Positions 1 to 11,549 of a DNA stretch of 64,000 nt are shown here, piece after piece. Below the pieces are notes generated by a model. That model was given only the letters and a program-made list of their open reading frames with translations. It was not told where the DNA came from and searched no databases. Source of the stretch: Macrostomum hystrix (lineage: Eukaryota > Platyhelminthes > Macrostomidae); contig CATNEN010000038.1 in assembly GCA_950097015.1 (NCBI GenBank), positions 33,256,501 through 33,320,500 on the forward strand, written 5' to 3'. Numbering within the stretch: position 1 is the stretch's first letter; every line of letters starts with the position of its first letter. The position numbers and the translations under genes were made by a program.

Positions 1-2189
1 GTGAAGAAAATGTAGAAGTTCTATTCGTTCAATTAATTAAAGGCATCTAATGATATAAGAGAGAATCTGTCTATAGGAGAAAGTGTTAAAATCGGGCATG
101 TGAAATTAGTTATTAATAAATCTCTGAACGAATTGTTAGTAGTTGGCTTGCTCCAATGATGTACAGCAATTCTGAAGGGGAAGAGCAATGTAACGTCGCA
201 AAATAACGAAGAGTGTGAAGAAATAAGAAGTGATTTCTCTCTGAAAGAGTTACTAGTAGCTGACATGTTTCAGTGAATTAAGGTAACTCAGAAGGGGAGG
301 TGAAGTTTTTCGCCGTGTTCCTGGATTGAAGTACAGAAGCCCAGAGAGTAGTAGACTCTGGGAGAGTCATTGACAAGTTGTAAAGTCATGACTAAGTGAT
401 CAGTTCCAAAAGGCTGAGAAGGTGCAGTGCTGATCTGAGGGATCATATGTAGAGCCAGTATTGTGGAATTTTGTAAAGGCACAAAGGTTGCCTGAAGTGG
501 CCTACCTGAAGAAAGACACACTGTGGCCTGATGATCAGATGAGGACTGTGTTGTGATGTAAATAGGCATTGTGGTTGCTTGAGAAAGCAGATAGAGGCCT
601 GAAGCAAGAAGTGAAGAGGCACAGAAGATTGCCTGAAGAGGCCTATCTGAATAAGGGCGCTGTTATGGCCTGAAGTGTATTTAAGAGAGGCAAATGATGC
701 CTAGAGAAATAAGGGGAGACTTCTGTGTGAAATCTGAGAAGGCACGGCCTGAGGATAATTAAATAAGAAATTATGTAAGCAGAGTAAATTGGTTAGAGAA
801 GGCAGATAGTCAACATGAATAAATTAGGAAATTGAATAGCGCACGCATGCCAGTTAAATTAAGCGACAGATGGTCTAAAGCAAATATTACTGGTCACCTT
901 TTTCAGTTGTAAGAATTAATTAAAAATAGTGAGGTGACGAAGAAGAATATGTGACAACTGTGCGACATACTGTAAATAGTTGTGTAAACACGCCTTAAAC
1001 GTTGTGAAATTAGTATTAAATGTTGTCTTTGAATATTTCTGTTGTATAAACCGAAAGGAATATGTTATGCGTGCTACTGTGAGTAAACCTGAAAGCACAT
1101 CCAAGCTCAATATCCTCGCAATCATGAAAGGTGAGTGTGATGACGTAACCACTTTTCCATAAGGTTCAGTGCTAATTTGTTTCTGATTGCGGATTAAAAG
1201 CACTAAAATGCGATTATTTCATGAAATAATGAAGCTAGAAAAGTTATTCAAAATCAGCAATAATCTACGGAAAGAAATCTTTAAAAGGACACCAACCTGG
1301 TTAGAACAGGTTGAGAATTGCTCATAAAATTTTAAGTCTCCAGTTAAGGGATAAATTTCAAGTGTCAAAAGTAAGAGGTAGGGCGTGGAAGACCTTTGAA
1401 TAGGTCCAGTTTTTGGCCCAGGTGGACCCCTGGAGAGACATGTGCTAAAAGGCAATCAAGCAAAATTACGCTCTAAGAATGAACAACGGCAAAGGAAGCG
1501 AGCAGCAAGAACCTGACTGAATGAATATGTTTCATTATTTCCTGACATTTTGCACTTTTGTGTGTATTTCTATGCTGACACGTTTGAAGATCATTCAGCA
1601 AGAATTTCATGTCATTGTAATTTTGATTTCCTTCTGCTTTGCTTTGTAAGTTTGTATCTTCTCTTGCTTTCTTTTAATTTTTATCATTGCACCGAAGACT
1701 CTAAAATATAAGCTTCTCACTGCAGGTTTTTTCTGTCTGGACTCTGACATTGCGAGTCCTGAAGTTCTCGAGTTAACATGCAGGTGACCAATTTGCATCA
1801 TATGAAGAAATATATAGTGGTTTCACGTTAGCTTTTATTTTTATTTTATTGGATCTCAGCACCCATGGCTGATTCGGGATTTGGTACCAATCACGTGCAT
1901 AATTACAAGCACAGCTTCATTTGCATCCCAAACATATCTAGTGTATCTATTCAATATGCACATAAACATATGAAACATATTAAGGCTTACCAAGTTTACT
2001 CTTTAACTTGCCCAACTTGCTACTACTTAGTAAGTAATTGGGTAGTACTTGCAAGTACTTGCTAAGCATAGTAACATGACTTAATAAAACTTAGCAAGTG
2101 AAGTGTGATTTTTCCCCCGGCGGTATGGCCTGCAGTCGGCAGCTCACAGTACATCCGGATCTAAGACGGCAATTGGCTAGCAATGGAAC
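1..2189. other. No gene recognised; AT-rich with degenerate repeats
   Basis: I see no convincing exon here. Two pairs of diverged direct repeats are visible. One joins about 125-180 with 245-300 and shares the word GAAGGGGA. The other joins about 478-540 with 613-676 and shares the words TTGCCTGAAG and GGCCTA. Short open frames lack coding character. The stretch may be decayed transposon sequence. Confidence 0.4.
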
Positions 2190-2558
2190 TTAGCCAAAAA
2201 TCAGGTCGCCGCAGCAAGTGAGGAGCCGCCAATTCAGCAGCAACAGCCTCCAGCAGGCTGCAGGCAACGACACAACGGACTTCAGGCGAGTTACTAGAGC
2301 GCTCATCATCCAGCACGGCGTCCCAATTGAGCGGAGCCGGTATGCTCTGGTGCAGTACCTGCTGAGGATCGCCTTCTTACGGACAGACGAGGCCCTGCCG
2401 CAACGAGCCCAAGTGTGGCCGCCATCCGGGTCCTGCGGGAGCGCCTGTTGTGGGCCAATGCCATGGCAATCCTGCAGGATATCTGCACTACAGTCAGGCG
2501 AGCCATCGTTGCGGATGGTTGGGCAGCATTTTGGCGCCTTCTGGTGATCAAAGTCTGA
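2190..2558 (+). pseudogene. Unrecognised broken coding segment
   Basis: A GC-rich island in AT-rich DNA has codon-like composition but no single open frame. The frame of 2218-2400 (stretch around ALIIQHGVPIERSRYALVQY) reads well up to about 2400. The plausible continuation (ATSPSVAAIRVLRERLLWAN and on to ADGWAAFWRLLVIKV) is in another frame and stops at 2556-2558. A further shift is likely near 2215. I do not recognise the family. The isolated, frameshifted context suggests a dead transposon gene or a processed pseudogene. Confidence 0.4.
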
Positions 2559-2805
2559 TGGGTGAGCCAGCAGCTCGGCTGGCCATTCTATTGGGAGCTG
2601 CCGGAACAGTGTGATTTTGAGTAATTGCCTGCTTTTAGACTTTAATAGACTGTAGTACAACTTTTTGGGTACAAAATACATTTTTTTGCAAGTGTTATTT
2701 TTCTTTCTGAGTGTTTTATTTTTCTGCGTTGTGTTTTGATGTTGTAATTGTTGTAAAAAATATCACTCATATTTTCTGTTCCATTTTTTTTTAGAGAAGG
2801 CAGGT

Positions 2806-3376
2806 TGAGACAGTCCAAAATTATTTTTGCGCTATACAGTATCTCTTAATTATTTTTTTCTGCGTGATACATATTATATATGTATATATTACAAATATTT
2901 TTTTATTTAATTAAAATACAGTGTTAAAATTAAAACAAATCTTAAAAACACTATATAAGTGAGAAATTTTGCAACTAGAAATACAACCTGCCAGTGAGCC
3001 ACGAAAGGCAACAACTGAGTACCACCCTTTGAATAAGTGAAATTGTTGTGTTATTTAATAAGGAGATATTGTCTAGTGTGGAGATAAGACAAAGATTGAG
3101 ACTGTGACCCTCTGATCCTGGAGAAACGCCCAGCAAAGACTGGAGAATAAGAGACCTAGTGCCTTAGAAGGATAAACTGCTCGTGCCAGTGCAAAAGCGC
3201 TACCTTAAGGGAAGCTCACAATGTAAGAGTTGTAGAGTTAAAACGGCCCTTTTCAGGGTCACCAAGATAAGATTTAAAGGAGAATAAAAAGAATTAGAGA
3301 GAGAAATAAGTAACAAGGGAGGCCAGAAGAATACACTACCAAGAGAGAGAAAAGTAGAGTGATAAGCCCTGTTACA
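2806..3376 (+). mobile_element. LTR-like interspersed repeat, copy 1
   Basis: About 570 bp here recur in reverse orientation at 38630-39223. The family has short terminal inverted repeats, best seen as TGTAACAG at the start of copy 2 and CTGTTACA at the end of this copy. That is the TG...CA form of a long terminal repeat. Two bases beyond the end, at 3379-3395, TGGTGCTCCCCACACTC sits where a primer-binding site would be, so this may be a 5' LTR with a stub of internal sequence. I could not match it to a particular tRNA, and no protein-coding part is visible. Confidence 0.55.
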
Positions 3377-4505
3377 CTTGGTGCTCCCCACACTCAATAC
3401 TCAATATAAAAAGAACTTTTGAAAATAAAGTTGTTTATGCATCTTTTCTCTTTATATTTCATTTTGTGAGACACTAAACTACCATATTTAGAATTAAGAA
3501 AGACAGCCTATCTGGCAAAATCAAGAAATATAAACATATGCAGTGTAAGAATTACATACCCAGTTTATGAAGTATAACTAAGTCACTAGACAAAGGGAGT
3601 TAAGAATTATTTCTAGAGTCAATTTAAGGGATATACAAAGTGAGCCTTTAATTAGAAAAAGCCCTATATCTTATAATAATATAATATAGTATAATATAAC
3701 TAACAAAACAGTTCTGCTATATATATAGAAATATAATATAGCAGAACTGTTTTGTAAGTAAATGAGATTAATTTACTCGTGTTCGTGTGCAGACGAGTTT
3801 CCAAAAAATATTTCTAAAAGATGCAGCTTAGGCCCTAGTTTAAGTTGAAGGTACAAAGCTGTTAACTTGCCATTATTGTGCTGCCACTACCAGTACTGCC
3901 GTACTGATATTTATATTTTACTATATTACTTGGTGTCTTCTTTGACCACATTGTTTTATTTTGCAGGCTTGCAGGCTTGCTGTAGCATACTAACTTCGTT
4001 ACCAACATGAAATCATATGTTGTGAAAATAAGTTTCTTGTCTGAACATCTTAGGAGTCAGCAGCCTATTTAGTTATCTTCATGTTCGGACTGCGCGCAAG
4101 TGTAGAAAATGTAATAGTCAAAGGCCGCGTTTAAATCTCGTGCACCATCGAACCTCCGTGCAAACTGACGAATCAGCGCGAACTCTTATCGATTGAGTAG
4201 TAGTAGTAGAGTGTTGGCTCAGGCAAGCAGCCAGTTTTTCCAATATTGAGCAAGTGTATTTGTTAAATTTCGAGTGATTTATTGTAACTAAGTTAGCAAC
4301 TAGTGACTGATATAAAATCTGAATCGCCGAAAACGCGTATATGGGTGCGCATTTTTAAATTACTTCGAAATAGGATAACGAGTATAAAACGAGAAAAGAG
4401 GTAATAGCACGATTTAAAAAACTACAAGTTTCATGTTTGCGAAAATTATTTAAAATACGATGAGGCACGACGGACAAAATTCAAATAGAATGACCGACTT
4501 ACGCA
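3377..4505. other. Unassigned AT-rich stretch
   Basis: No exon, RNA gene or recognisable element is seen apart from a short perfect hairpin at 3703-3755, listed separately. Confidence 0.4.
3703..3755. repeat. Perfect inverted repeat (hairpin)
   Basis: The arm ACAAAACAGTTCTGCTATA is followed after a short AT-only loop by its exact reverse complement, giving a stem of at least 19 bp. It is shorter than a typical animal pre-miRNA. It could be a fold-back or the tip of a tiny palindromic element. Confidence 0.7.
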
Positions 4506-5243
4506 CAGTGGTGAAGCTAGGATTTTAAAATGAGGGGATAAAAAGGGGGCAATAATTAAACAATATCTTTTTTGTGTCAGCAAAAACGCAAGCTAACTTT
4601 AGTAAAGATAATTGTTGTTGTTAAAACGAAAGAGCTTAAATACTTTCAGCTAGCGGATCAGCCTGGTTAAGAGGCTCTGCCGCAGAATGTTTGTATTTTG
4701 GCACCATGCCAAGGTTAGCGCGAGTTTTTTAATTGTGATTTGTATTGATTTAATAAAACTAAGAACTATAATGCATTAAAATATTTACAAGGGTCATAAA
4801 AAACTCAAGAAAATCCCGCACAAAGAAAGGATATGATAAAACGGGGAAATCTAAAACAATGCATAGATAGTAATTAATGCATTGTAAAGTTGATGCAAAG
4901 TAAAGATAATTAATTCAGATCAAAGTTTTAAAAAGTCTTGACGCCATAAAGCAGCAGGCTAAACAATTATTATGAAGTGAAGTGATACCTTATAATTACA
5001 ATTGCAACTTAACCCCATCCATGTACATCTGAATCTGATCAATCGTCATTCGTCATCATGCAATTTGCTTCGCTGATTCGCTTAAACAAAAACTGGCGTA
5101 TTTTACTGAAGATTTATAGACGTCATCGATGAGAGAGCCATATTTATGATATGCATATAAATTTTTCTATCCTTCGCATTCTTGATAAGTTAGCAAAATG
5201 GGGGGGATATATATCCCCGTACCCCCCATAGCTACGCTAACTG
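4506..5243. mobile_element. Non-autonomous hAT-type DNA transposon
   Basis: The left end reads CAGTGGTGAAGCTAGG. The right end, reverse-complemented, reads CAGTTAGCGTAGCTATG, so the termini are imperfect inverted repeats of the CAGTG-type common in hAT elements. An identical 8-bp sequence, CTTACGCA, flanks both sides (4498-4505 and 5244-5251), which is the hAT target-site duplication length. The 738-bp body has no transposase frame, so it depended on another element. G-rich and C-rich blocks lie inside both ends. Confidence 0.85.
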
Positions 5244-5782
5244 CTTACGCACAAATCAAACTTAATTCGTAAGTTTTTCACAGTGAGTTTTCTAATAGAA
5301 TTTTTTCATCACATAAAACTAATTTTCTTATCCGTAAAAGTAAACGGTTGCTTAAGTTGCAATAAGTTGCTTATTAAACTAGGCAACGCTGGTGTCGGCT
5401 GTAGAGCAAGGCCGGGGCAACACTATAGCCGCAGCAGCCATCCTGCACTGCAAGTGCCGATTGCAACTGCGTATAGAATGCGAGCATAAACGCAGGAAGG
5501 AAGGGTTTAGGCGCTACCAGGAGGTGGTAAAAAGGAGAGCAAATGCAAATTGGACGAGGAGATGAAGGGCTGCACCTTCTTCAGAACAATTAGCTGGAGC
5601 AAAACCCGTTTTCCACCTTAAGTGACCTGCGCTACACGAAGAGCTCCCACAAAAGCCCCAGGTCAGCAGCAAAAACTGTGGATAGGATGCTGCATGCACG
5701 GAATGATATATTCAGTGAAGCTGGCGACCATGGGAACAGATGTGAGCCTAGCAACTAGCAACAATGAAAACCTGCAGCCCGG

Positions 5783-5893
5783 AGAGAGTACGCGGATTTT
5801 ATGCTACATCTGGATGCTGCAGTTCACACCGTCTACCTTGATGAGACGGCATTCAACCTTTGGCTAAGGCGCTATAGCGCTTCAAGATTATAG
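5783..5893 (+). pseudogene. Fragment of IS630/Tc1-like transposase
   Basis: One frame encodes VYLDETAFNLWLRR, the first catalytic-aspartate block of IS630/Tc1/mariner-type DDE transposases, and ends at TAG 5891-5893. Some upstream sequence from about 5490 also looks coding-like, but frames are broken. The motif resembles the block in the element at 52.9-54.5 kb (YVDETGFNIWTRR) yet differs in sequence, so it is a separate relic. No second aspartate or glutamate block follows. Confidence 0.6.
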
Positions 5894-7155
5894 AATACAG
5901 CTTCTCTTGATGTCTCACTCTTCTTCGTTCGATCTTTAGTCAAAGCTGTGGTACGGGTCTTCGGCGAAGTATAGTAGTCTAGCGGTGTATTGGCAGTCTC
6001 GATGACTTGAAGGCTATAACTAAGTACGACTATCGACTCTTTCAAGTAAGGCTAATGCATGATCTATAACTATTTTAGATCCGCAACTTCGGCGATCAAT
6101 ATTTATATATATAAAATTAACGCGGAAAACAATGTTTTATGGATTAAATTGCAATACTAACGGAGCTCGATTCTAGCTCTCAAAAATCCGCGGCGGCGGC
6201 GGGTAGCTCCCGCGCCCCGCTCCATCTTATATAATTTGTTCAATCCGCTCCTTTCCGAGGGGGCGGTAAAGACTTATCAACAGAGCGCAAGCGGTTTTTG
6301 AGTTTAGCGGCTTTAGTGGCTCTAATACTTGGTTGGCAGGCACCGCGCTAACCCCCTGTCCTGTACATGTGGGGCAAAGGCCTAAAAACGCATTGGTTGA
6401 GTTGGGAAGAGTTCCCGCTTCTACGGAGTCCCCTTTCCCTAGCGTCCATTGTCCCCGTCCCTTCGTTGATCAGGTCTTCTTGTGCGAATCCAGCAGCCCC
6501 GGCTCGGTGGAAGACGGGTGTGACTTCGAAGCTACGGACATGAGCTCACCAAGCAGCAGCATCATATCCAATACAAGTCGGCGCACCCACTCGGCAATGC
6601 TCGTTGTATATGACATCGGCTACACGTCATCCACAAGTTCATCATACGCCATCTTAACCGTCGGCCCCACCAAGGCCGACATATCCGATTGCTGCACAGC
6701 TTGCTACGCATCAATATAGCCAACCTATGTTGCAGCTCCCAGTGCCAATGCCGCATGTCTGCATTCATGAGCCGATTTCCCGGACTTGGGGAGTATGGCA
6801 AGATAGCCACACTAAGCGCATATCGAGGACCTGCATTTTCCTCGTATGCGTCTGGTTTGATCAACCATGTATGCGATATGTACTTCTCCCCTTTGGGGGG
6901 GGGAGAAGTGTAGGCGGCGCCAGCCGTCACGCGTGCGTGGGGTTGGCGGCGTTCTGCGTCTTTCTCTCTGCCACCTTTCTACCCCCCTTGGCACGCACGT
7001 TAACTGATGCACGGGGTGCGGCTTTAGCCGCCACCCCAGCTCAACTCGGCTGTTATAAAATATACTGAATCGCATTGAAATCGCTCTTGTGACATTTCGG
7101 CTATCGACTACAAACAGTCGCATTTCTCAGTTCCTACAGTCTGCCTGCTGGTTCT
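5894..7155. other. Unassigned, GC-rich in parts
   Basis: From about 6180 the sequence becomes GC-richer, with several overlapping open frames on both strands (6333-7123), none with a recognisable domain. It directly precedes the broken gag at 7.16 kb and may be the 5' part of the same retroelement, including a possible TATA-like TATAAAATATA at about 7053. I could not define long terminal repeats. Confidence 0.35.
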
Positions 7156-7806
7156 TATCTAGACTATCTACCTGGCGTTCGTTATGAAGAGCTCGTGCAG
7201 TTTCTGAGAGCACGACACGGTGGAGCAAAAAGCACAGCATTGATCCGGCTTGAGCTTCGCAGTCGCTACCGTGGAAAAGAAGAAACTTTTGAGCAGCTTC
7301 TCACTGCCTTTCAGCGCCCGGCCATGAAGGCATTGCCGGATCCAGGAGCCCACGAATTTCAGCAGCAGGCAGTACTAGACCAGTTTGTGCGAGGTCTGAA
7401 CGACCCTATGTAACAGAAAAGCTGCTTAACATGCATGACGACACTAATCGCAACGTCAGAGCAAGCTCTACAAGTGGCTCAGCAGCTAACAGAAAGCCAT
7501 CAGTTTAATTGCAATGCTGATGTTACATGGCAAACCATGCAGGTGCAGCGCATTCTACTTAATTCAATAGCAGAACGTGCGGCGGCAGCCACACGAACAT
7601 CAGCATGCGCCGATGAAGAGCCATATTATATATGGTAGTCCAGTGCCTGCCTGGGGACCGCCAGCTGGTCAACAGCTACCACATATGAGAACTCAATCTG
7701 CACTGCAAACGCCTCAGCGACCCGCTCCATGCAGTCTCTGCTTTAGCTGCAATCAGCCAGGTCACATGCGCACAAACTGCCCCAAACGCCAGGGGGCTGG
7801 TCCGTA
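7156..7806 (+). pseudogene. Broken gag of an LTR retrotransposon
   Basis: The frame from about 7156 (RYEELVQFLRARHGG and on) looks like a Gypsy-type Gag capsid segment. It is interrupted by TAA at 7411-7413, resumes in the same frame to 7638, then continues in a shifted frame that carries one CCHC zinc knuckle, CFSCNQPGHMRTNC (C-x2-C-x4-H-x4-C), before stopping at about 7806. Protease, reverse transcriptase and integrase are not seen downstream; the next coding sequence is a LINE. The copy is dead, with one stop and one frameshift. Confidence 0.7.
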
Positions 7807-8009
7807 GGGCCAGTACCGGCCCTCTCAGTACTAAGAAGTACTACTGCCCCAGCCCCACGCCTTGGCTGCCAGCCCGAGCAAGTGTGCGGTTCGTCACCTA
7901 ACGCGTTTTCAAAAGGCGCTGACCGTGCATGTCGACACCGTTGCAGTGATGTCATGCATCAGCAGCGACATCGTGCGGTCTGGTACAAAGCATCAAACCA
8001 AGGGATCCG

Positions 8010-8746
8010 AGGTAAAATGATGAAATAAATTAAAAACACGCATGAAAATGCCTGCTTCCTCATAGAATCACAAGGAGAACTCTCTGACGCCATCCCAATC
8101 TCTAAAGGAGTACTTCAAGGTAACCCAATATCTCATGTCCTCTTTGAACAATTTACATTAATATGGCATTGTTGATTATCTAGAGGTAACCAAACTCCAG
8201 CCAAGCATTTCAAAGTTCTTCATACTCTCAATCCCATTTTTCGCTGATGACCAAGCAGTACTAGCCAAAACCAAAAGGGACCTACAATTAAGATGTCTTC
8301 AGAAATAGGGAAACATACTGCAAACAAAACTTCTTAAAAGTAAACACCAGCAAAACTCAGTTCATGCAAGCGTGTCCGGATAAACAAAACCTAGAACTGA
8401 AAATTAATCAGAACGACCTAATCGAACCGATCCTATATGGTGAAAAACCAATAGAAGAAGTGCAAGAGAAGCAATGCCTCTCGGCAATGTTCTCTCTTCT
8501 TCATAAAGTAAAAGACACATCGCTCGACATCTTGCTCATCCGTAGACTCTTCCGCTCCCTCGTGCTACCAGTTATCTCCTATATGGATGTGAAATTTGGG
8601 GGCCTCTTGCAAACCTTACTGAGTTAAAGGAACTTGACAGCATCGAATTTAAATTTTACAAACATCTTCTCAACCTGCCAAGACACACTACTAGTAACAT
8701 CGTCCTGCAAACTGAGGCATCTCACCACCGCTATGTAGTGTCAGCT
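8010..8746 (+). pseudogene. LINE reverse transcriptase fragment, 5' part
   Basis: Several frames together carry reverse transcriptase landmarks in order: ISKGVLQGNPISHVLF (the G-x-Q-G-D-P-L-S-P block, with D replaced by N), FADDQAVL (the catalytic F-x-D-D block), a following NTSKTQF block, then a thumb-like region to about 8627 and beyond. Stops and frameshifts separate them. The frame runs into the inserted element at 8747 and resumes after it at 9867 (WLKIRHKKLNHELSKSL). The copy is dead, and the clade cannot be fixed by eye. Confidence 0.75.
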
Positions 8747-9866
8747 TGTTTGCCCGTGTTATTATTCAGTACTTATTTTTAGACACGTGTACGTATTTTG
8801 CTAAGAGTTCACCCACGCCAAGCCGGGCCGGACCAGCTGGGGGAACGGACGCCCACCACGCCGCGAGCGCTACCCCTGGGCTACGGTCCCGACCAATCAG
8901 CGAGCGACCCGGCCTCACTACCTGTCTACCCTCGGCAAGAAGCGACCCCGGGGCTCAGAACGGCGGTCGCAAGTCTACTGCGATTTGTCGCCTTGGCTCA
9001 AGCTACAGCCAGGCATCCACCTCGCCGATCGACCTAATTTGGGGTTAAAATGACTCTATATAACGAAGCGTGTTTTTGTAGTCCAAATTATCTCTCTTTT
9101 CTCCGCAATTCGCCTCACACTGTGAGAAGCACGTGCAAACTAGTCCACTTGTTTTGTCCCTCCCCGCCCGACCACGCTCCGCTTGTTCAGTTAGGTAGCT
9201 TTCGGCGCTACGCGTCTTGAGAGTGCGCCGCTGACAAGGGTGGTCTAGATAGGCGCTTGTTGTCGAAGTCAGTACGTGCTCTCTTCGGAGACTCCGCCGT
9301 CAGGCAGAAGGAGTGCCAACCGATAGGATCTGTCGGGGCAGCGCTGAAAGCAGAGACAACCGGAGCCTCTCGGGAAGAGTAGGGCGCGGATTAGGCCAGT
9401 TAAGTAAAAATTGTTATATCCAAATTGTTAGAACAGACTTGCTTCTCACTGTGAGCACGCTATAATTTATTTCCGTGCGAACATCTATCTGTCAGTATAA
9501 CTTTTAAGTCAAGTAAACTATATTCAAAGTAATTCCTATTCGTATCTGGAATCTTAGTCACAGCCAATTAACTCACTCCTAATCAAATTATTCGAGTCTT
9601 CGCGTTCATACTGTGTTATTCTTTTTCATTGGGAGTTTCGCCGGGCCGGAGGACGACACGGGTCTCATCATATCGCTTATCTATTCCGCTTCGCTCGCTA
9701 CCATGTCTCTAACGCTATTTAATTCCAGATTCCCTGCTGCTATTATAGGACACCGACCCCGGTGAATAGTGAATAGTCGCTAGCTTTAAATTCCTCACGC
9801 TCCAGCTAGGACATTCATTTTATTACAGCTATATCGTGCTCTATTACTAAAAGCTACCTAATTCTA
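8747..9866. mobile_element. Probable solo LTR inserted in the LINE
   Basis: The sequence CAGCT occurs immediately before 8747 (8742-8746) and again at 9867-9871, and the LINE reading frame resumes across the junction, so about 1.12 kb was inserted there. The insert starts TGTTTGCC, is GC-rich in its first third, carries TATATAA at about 9055, has no coding potential and includes several short direct repeats. A 5-bp duplication and this size fit a solo LTR. The right terminus does not end cleanly in CA under this placement, so the exact boundary is uncertain. Confidence 0.55.
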
Positions 9867-10425
9867 CAGCTGGCTGAAGATTCGACACAAAAAACTAAAC
9901 CATGAACTTTCGAAATCTTTGAATCAAACCCTGCACCAATCCAAACATTCCCTGGAAAATTAACACTCAAATGAAACTCCAAAGCTTGAATTTGGCACAC
10001 ATTTCTTCCACTAGCCCAACAAAGAGCTTTTGCGAAGAAAAAAAGATACTTAAAGAAGAGCTATAACAATATCCTAAATAACTAATCTATCGAAAAATTT
10101 ACAGACCAGAAATATACAACAAATACTTCCCCCTGCGTTTTCCGCGGAACAAAAAGCTCTTAGAAACCCTTAAGTTTATCCAAGACTCGTGTAGGCTCTG
10201 TGGTATCTGGAGAAATAATCTGGAGAAAGATTATGGTAACGATCATCTTTCACTACGTGACCGAATGTACGATGAAATGCAAAGCATTAGAAGAAAGTTC
10301 TTCGGCAAAGAAACACGTACTGCAGAGCATGCAACACTTCTATAGGCTTGGATACGCTGTTAACGATGATATAGAATTAAAGAACTCAGAGCTATTCACG
10401 AGATTTACAAAACCTTGAATAACTT
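9867..10425 (+). pseudogene. LINE fragment, 3' part
   Basis: This continues the LINE interrupted by the insertion at 8747-9866. After the junction the frame reads WLKIRHKKLNHELSKSLNQ, then, through frameshifts, LLETLKFIQDSCRLCGIWRN and REMYDEM-like blocks typical of the C-terminal region after a LINE reverse transcriptase. No poly-A tail is obvious at the 3' end near 10425-10440. Confidence 0.55.
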
Positions 10426-10611
10426 GAGCTAAAATCACATCCAACTGATCTGCTCTTGCCTTTCTCAAATATGAAACTGCGAAAATGCGCGTACTTCACT
10501 GGACTGAATAATATAACTTTTTTTTCCTTTTTTCGCTGACTCTCTGAGCTTTCAATACTAGTTTGGCGTATTTTACACTAGATTTTCAATCCTATATATT
10601 TATTTCATCTA

Positions 10612-11547
10612 CGAGGGGCGATCAAAAAGTTCTGCAGCAACCAACTGTCCTGTAGCCACTTCTGCTGCACCAAATAAAGTGAAATTTGCTGGAGTTGTTC
10701 AAAATTTTGTTTTCTCCTTCCTTGTAGAGTTTCAGTTGATTTCGAAAATCAGTTTCAGTTTTACTGGACACCAACCAACTCCAGTTTTCAGCCTGTACAT
10801 GGAATCGTCAAAAGACAACATTCGCTTCTACATCTATATGCGCATGCATCTGGGGAAAAAAGCTGTGGAAATTCACAGCGACTTAGTTTCAGTGTTGGCT
10901 GAAGCTGCACCGTCATTTGACACTGTCGCACGCTGGATGCACCACTTTACCGATGGACGAACGAGCTCCAAAGACGAGAGTAAGTCTGGACGACCCCGGA
11001 CATCCGTGACCAAGGTATCAGTGGCCCGCGCGGACACAATTGTGCGCGAGGATTGCGGTGTGACACTGAGATTCCTTGCCTACGAGTTCGGTGTCAACTA
11101 TGGAAGCGCCCACACCATCATGCATGAGCAGCTGGGCCGCTCCAAGACCTGCGCCCGCTGGGTGCCGCACCTGCTCACAATGGAACAGTGCGCTGAGCGC
11201 GTGCAAATCTGCCGCCTGTGGCTGGAGCTGTTCGAACCAAATGGTCCAAGAAGGCTGTCTGACGACGTGACAGGAGACGTGTTGGATTTCCTTCTTCACG
11301 ATGAAGGACAAGCAGTCCAAACATGGTCTTTTCTCGCATTCAGGACCTGGCACGAGCAGTCAAACAGAACTCGAGAGACTACCAACATCAGAGTACCTCA
11401 GCTGCTTCCAGGCCTGGCGGATGCGAATGCAACGGTGCATTGAAGCTGAGGGGAAGTACTTTGAGGGAATGCGACACTGAATGTGTGCTCCAGTTTTCTC
11501 TGGACTTTGTAATAACGCAGCTTGCAGAACTTTTTGATCGCCCCTCG
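10612..11547 (+). mobile_element. Internally deleted mariner element
   Basis: The termini are inverted repeats: CGAGGGGCGATCAAAAAGTT at the left and its reverse complement at the right, continuing a few bases inward (GCAGAACTTTTTGATCGCC). TA dinucleotides flank both ends (10610-10611, 11548-11549), as in all Tc1/mariner insertions. The element is 936 bp against about 1.3 kb for a complete mariner; the missing part is the catalytic centre of the transposase. Confidence 0.9.
10799..11443 (+). pseudogene. Mariner transposase, catalytic core deleted
   Basis: From ATG 10799 the N-terminal DNA-binding half is well preserved: a first helix-turn-helix (IHSDLVSVLAEAAPSFDTV, then ARWMHHF), the linker GRPRTS, a second helix-turn-helix around GVNYGSAHTIMHEQL, and the block CARWVPHLLT that precedes the catalytic domain. 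It matches the mariner/SETMAR type. After about 11260 the DDE core is gone. A short C-terminal mariner segment (SCFQAWRMRMQRCIEAEGKY) survives in another frame, ending with TGA near 11478. The copy cannot make active transposase, but it could still encode a DNA-binding fragment able to bind its own terminal repeats. Confidence 0.88.
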
Positions 11548-11549
11548 TA

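Noticed and set aside
1865-2065. 66-codon plus-strand frame
   Set aside because: AT-rich, no domain, and it overlaps a palindromic stretch (ACTTGC/GCAAGT words); no support as a gene.
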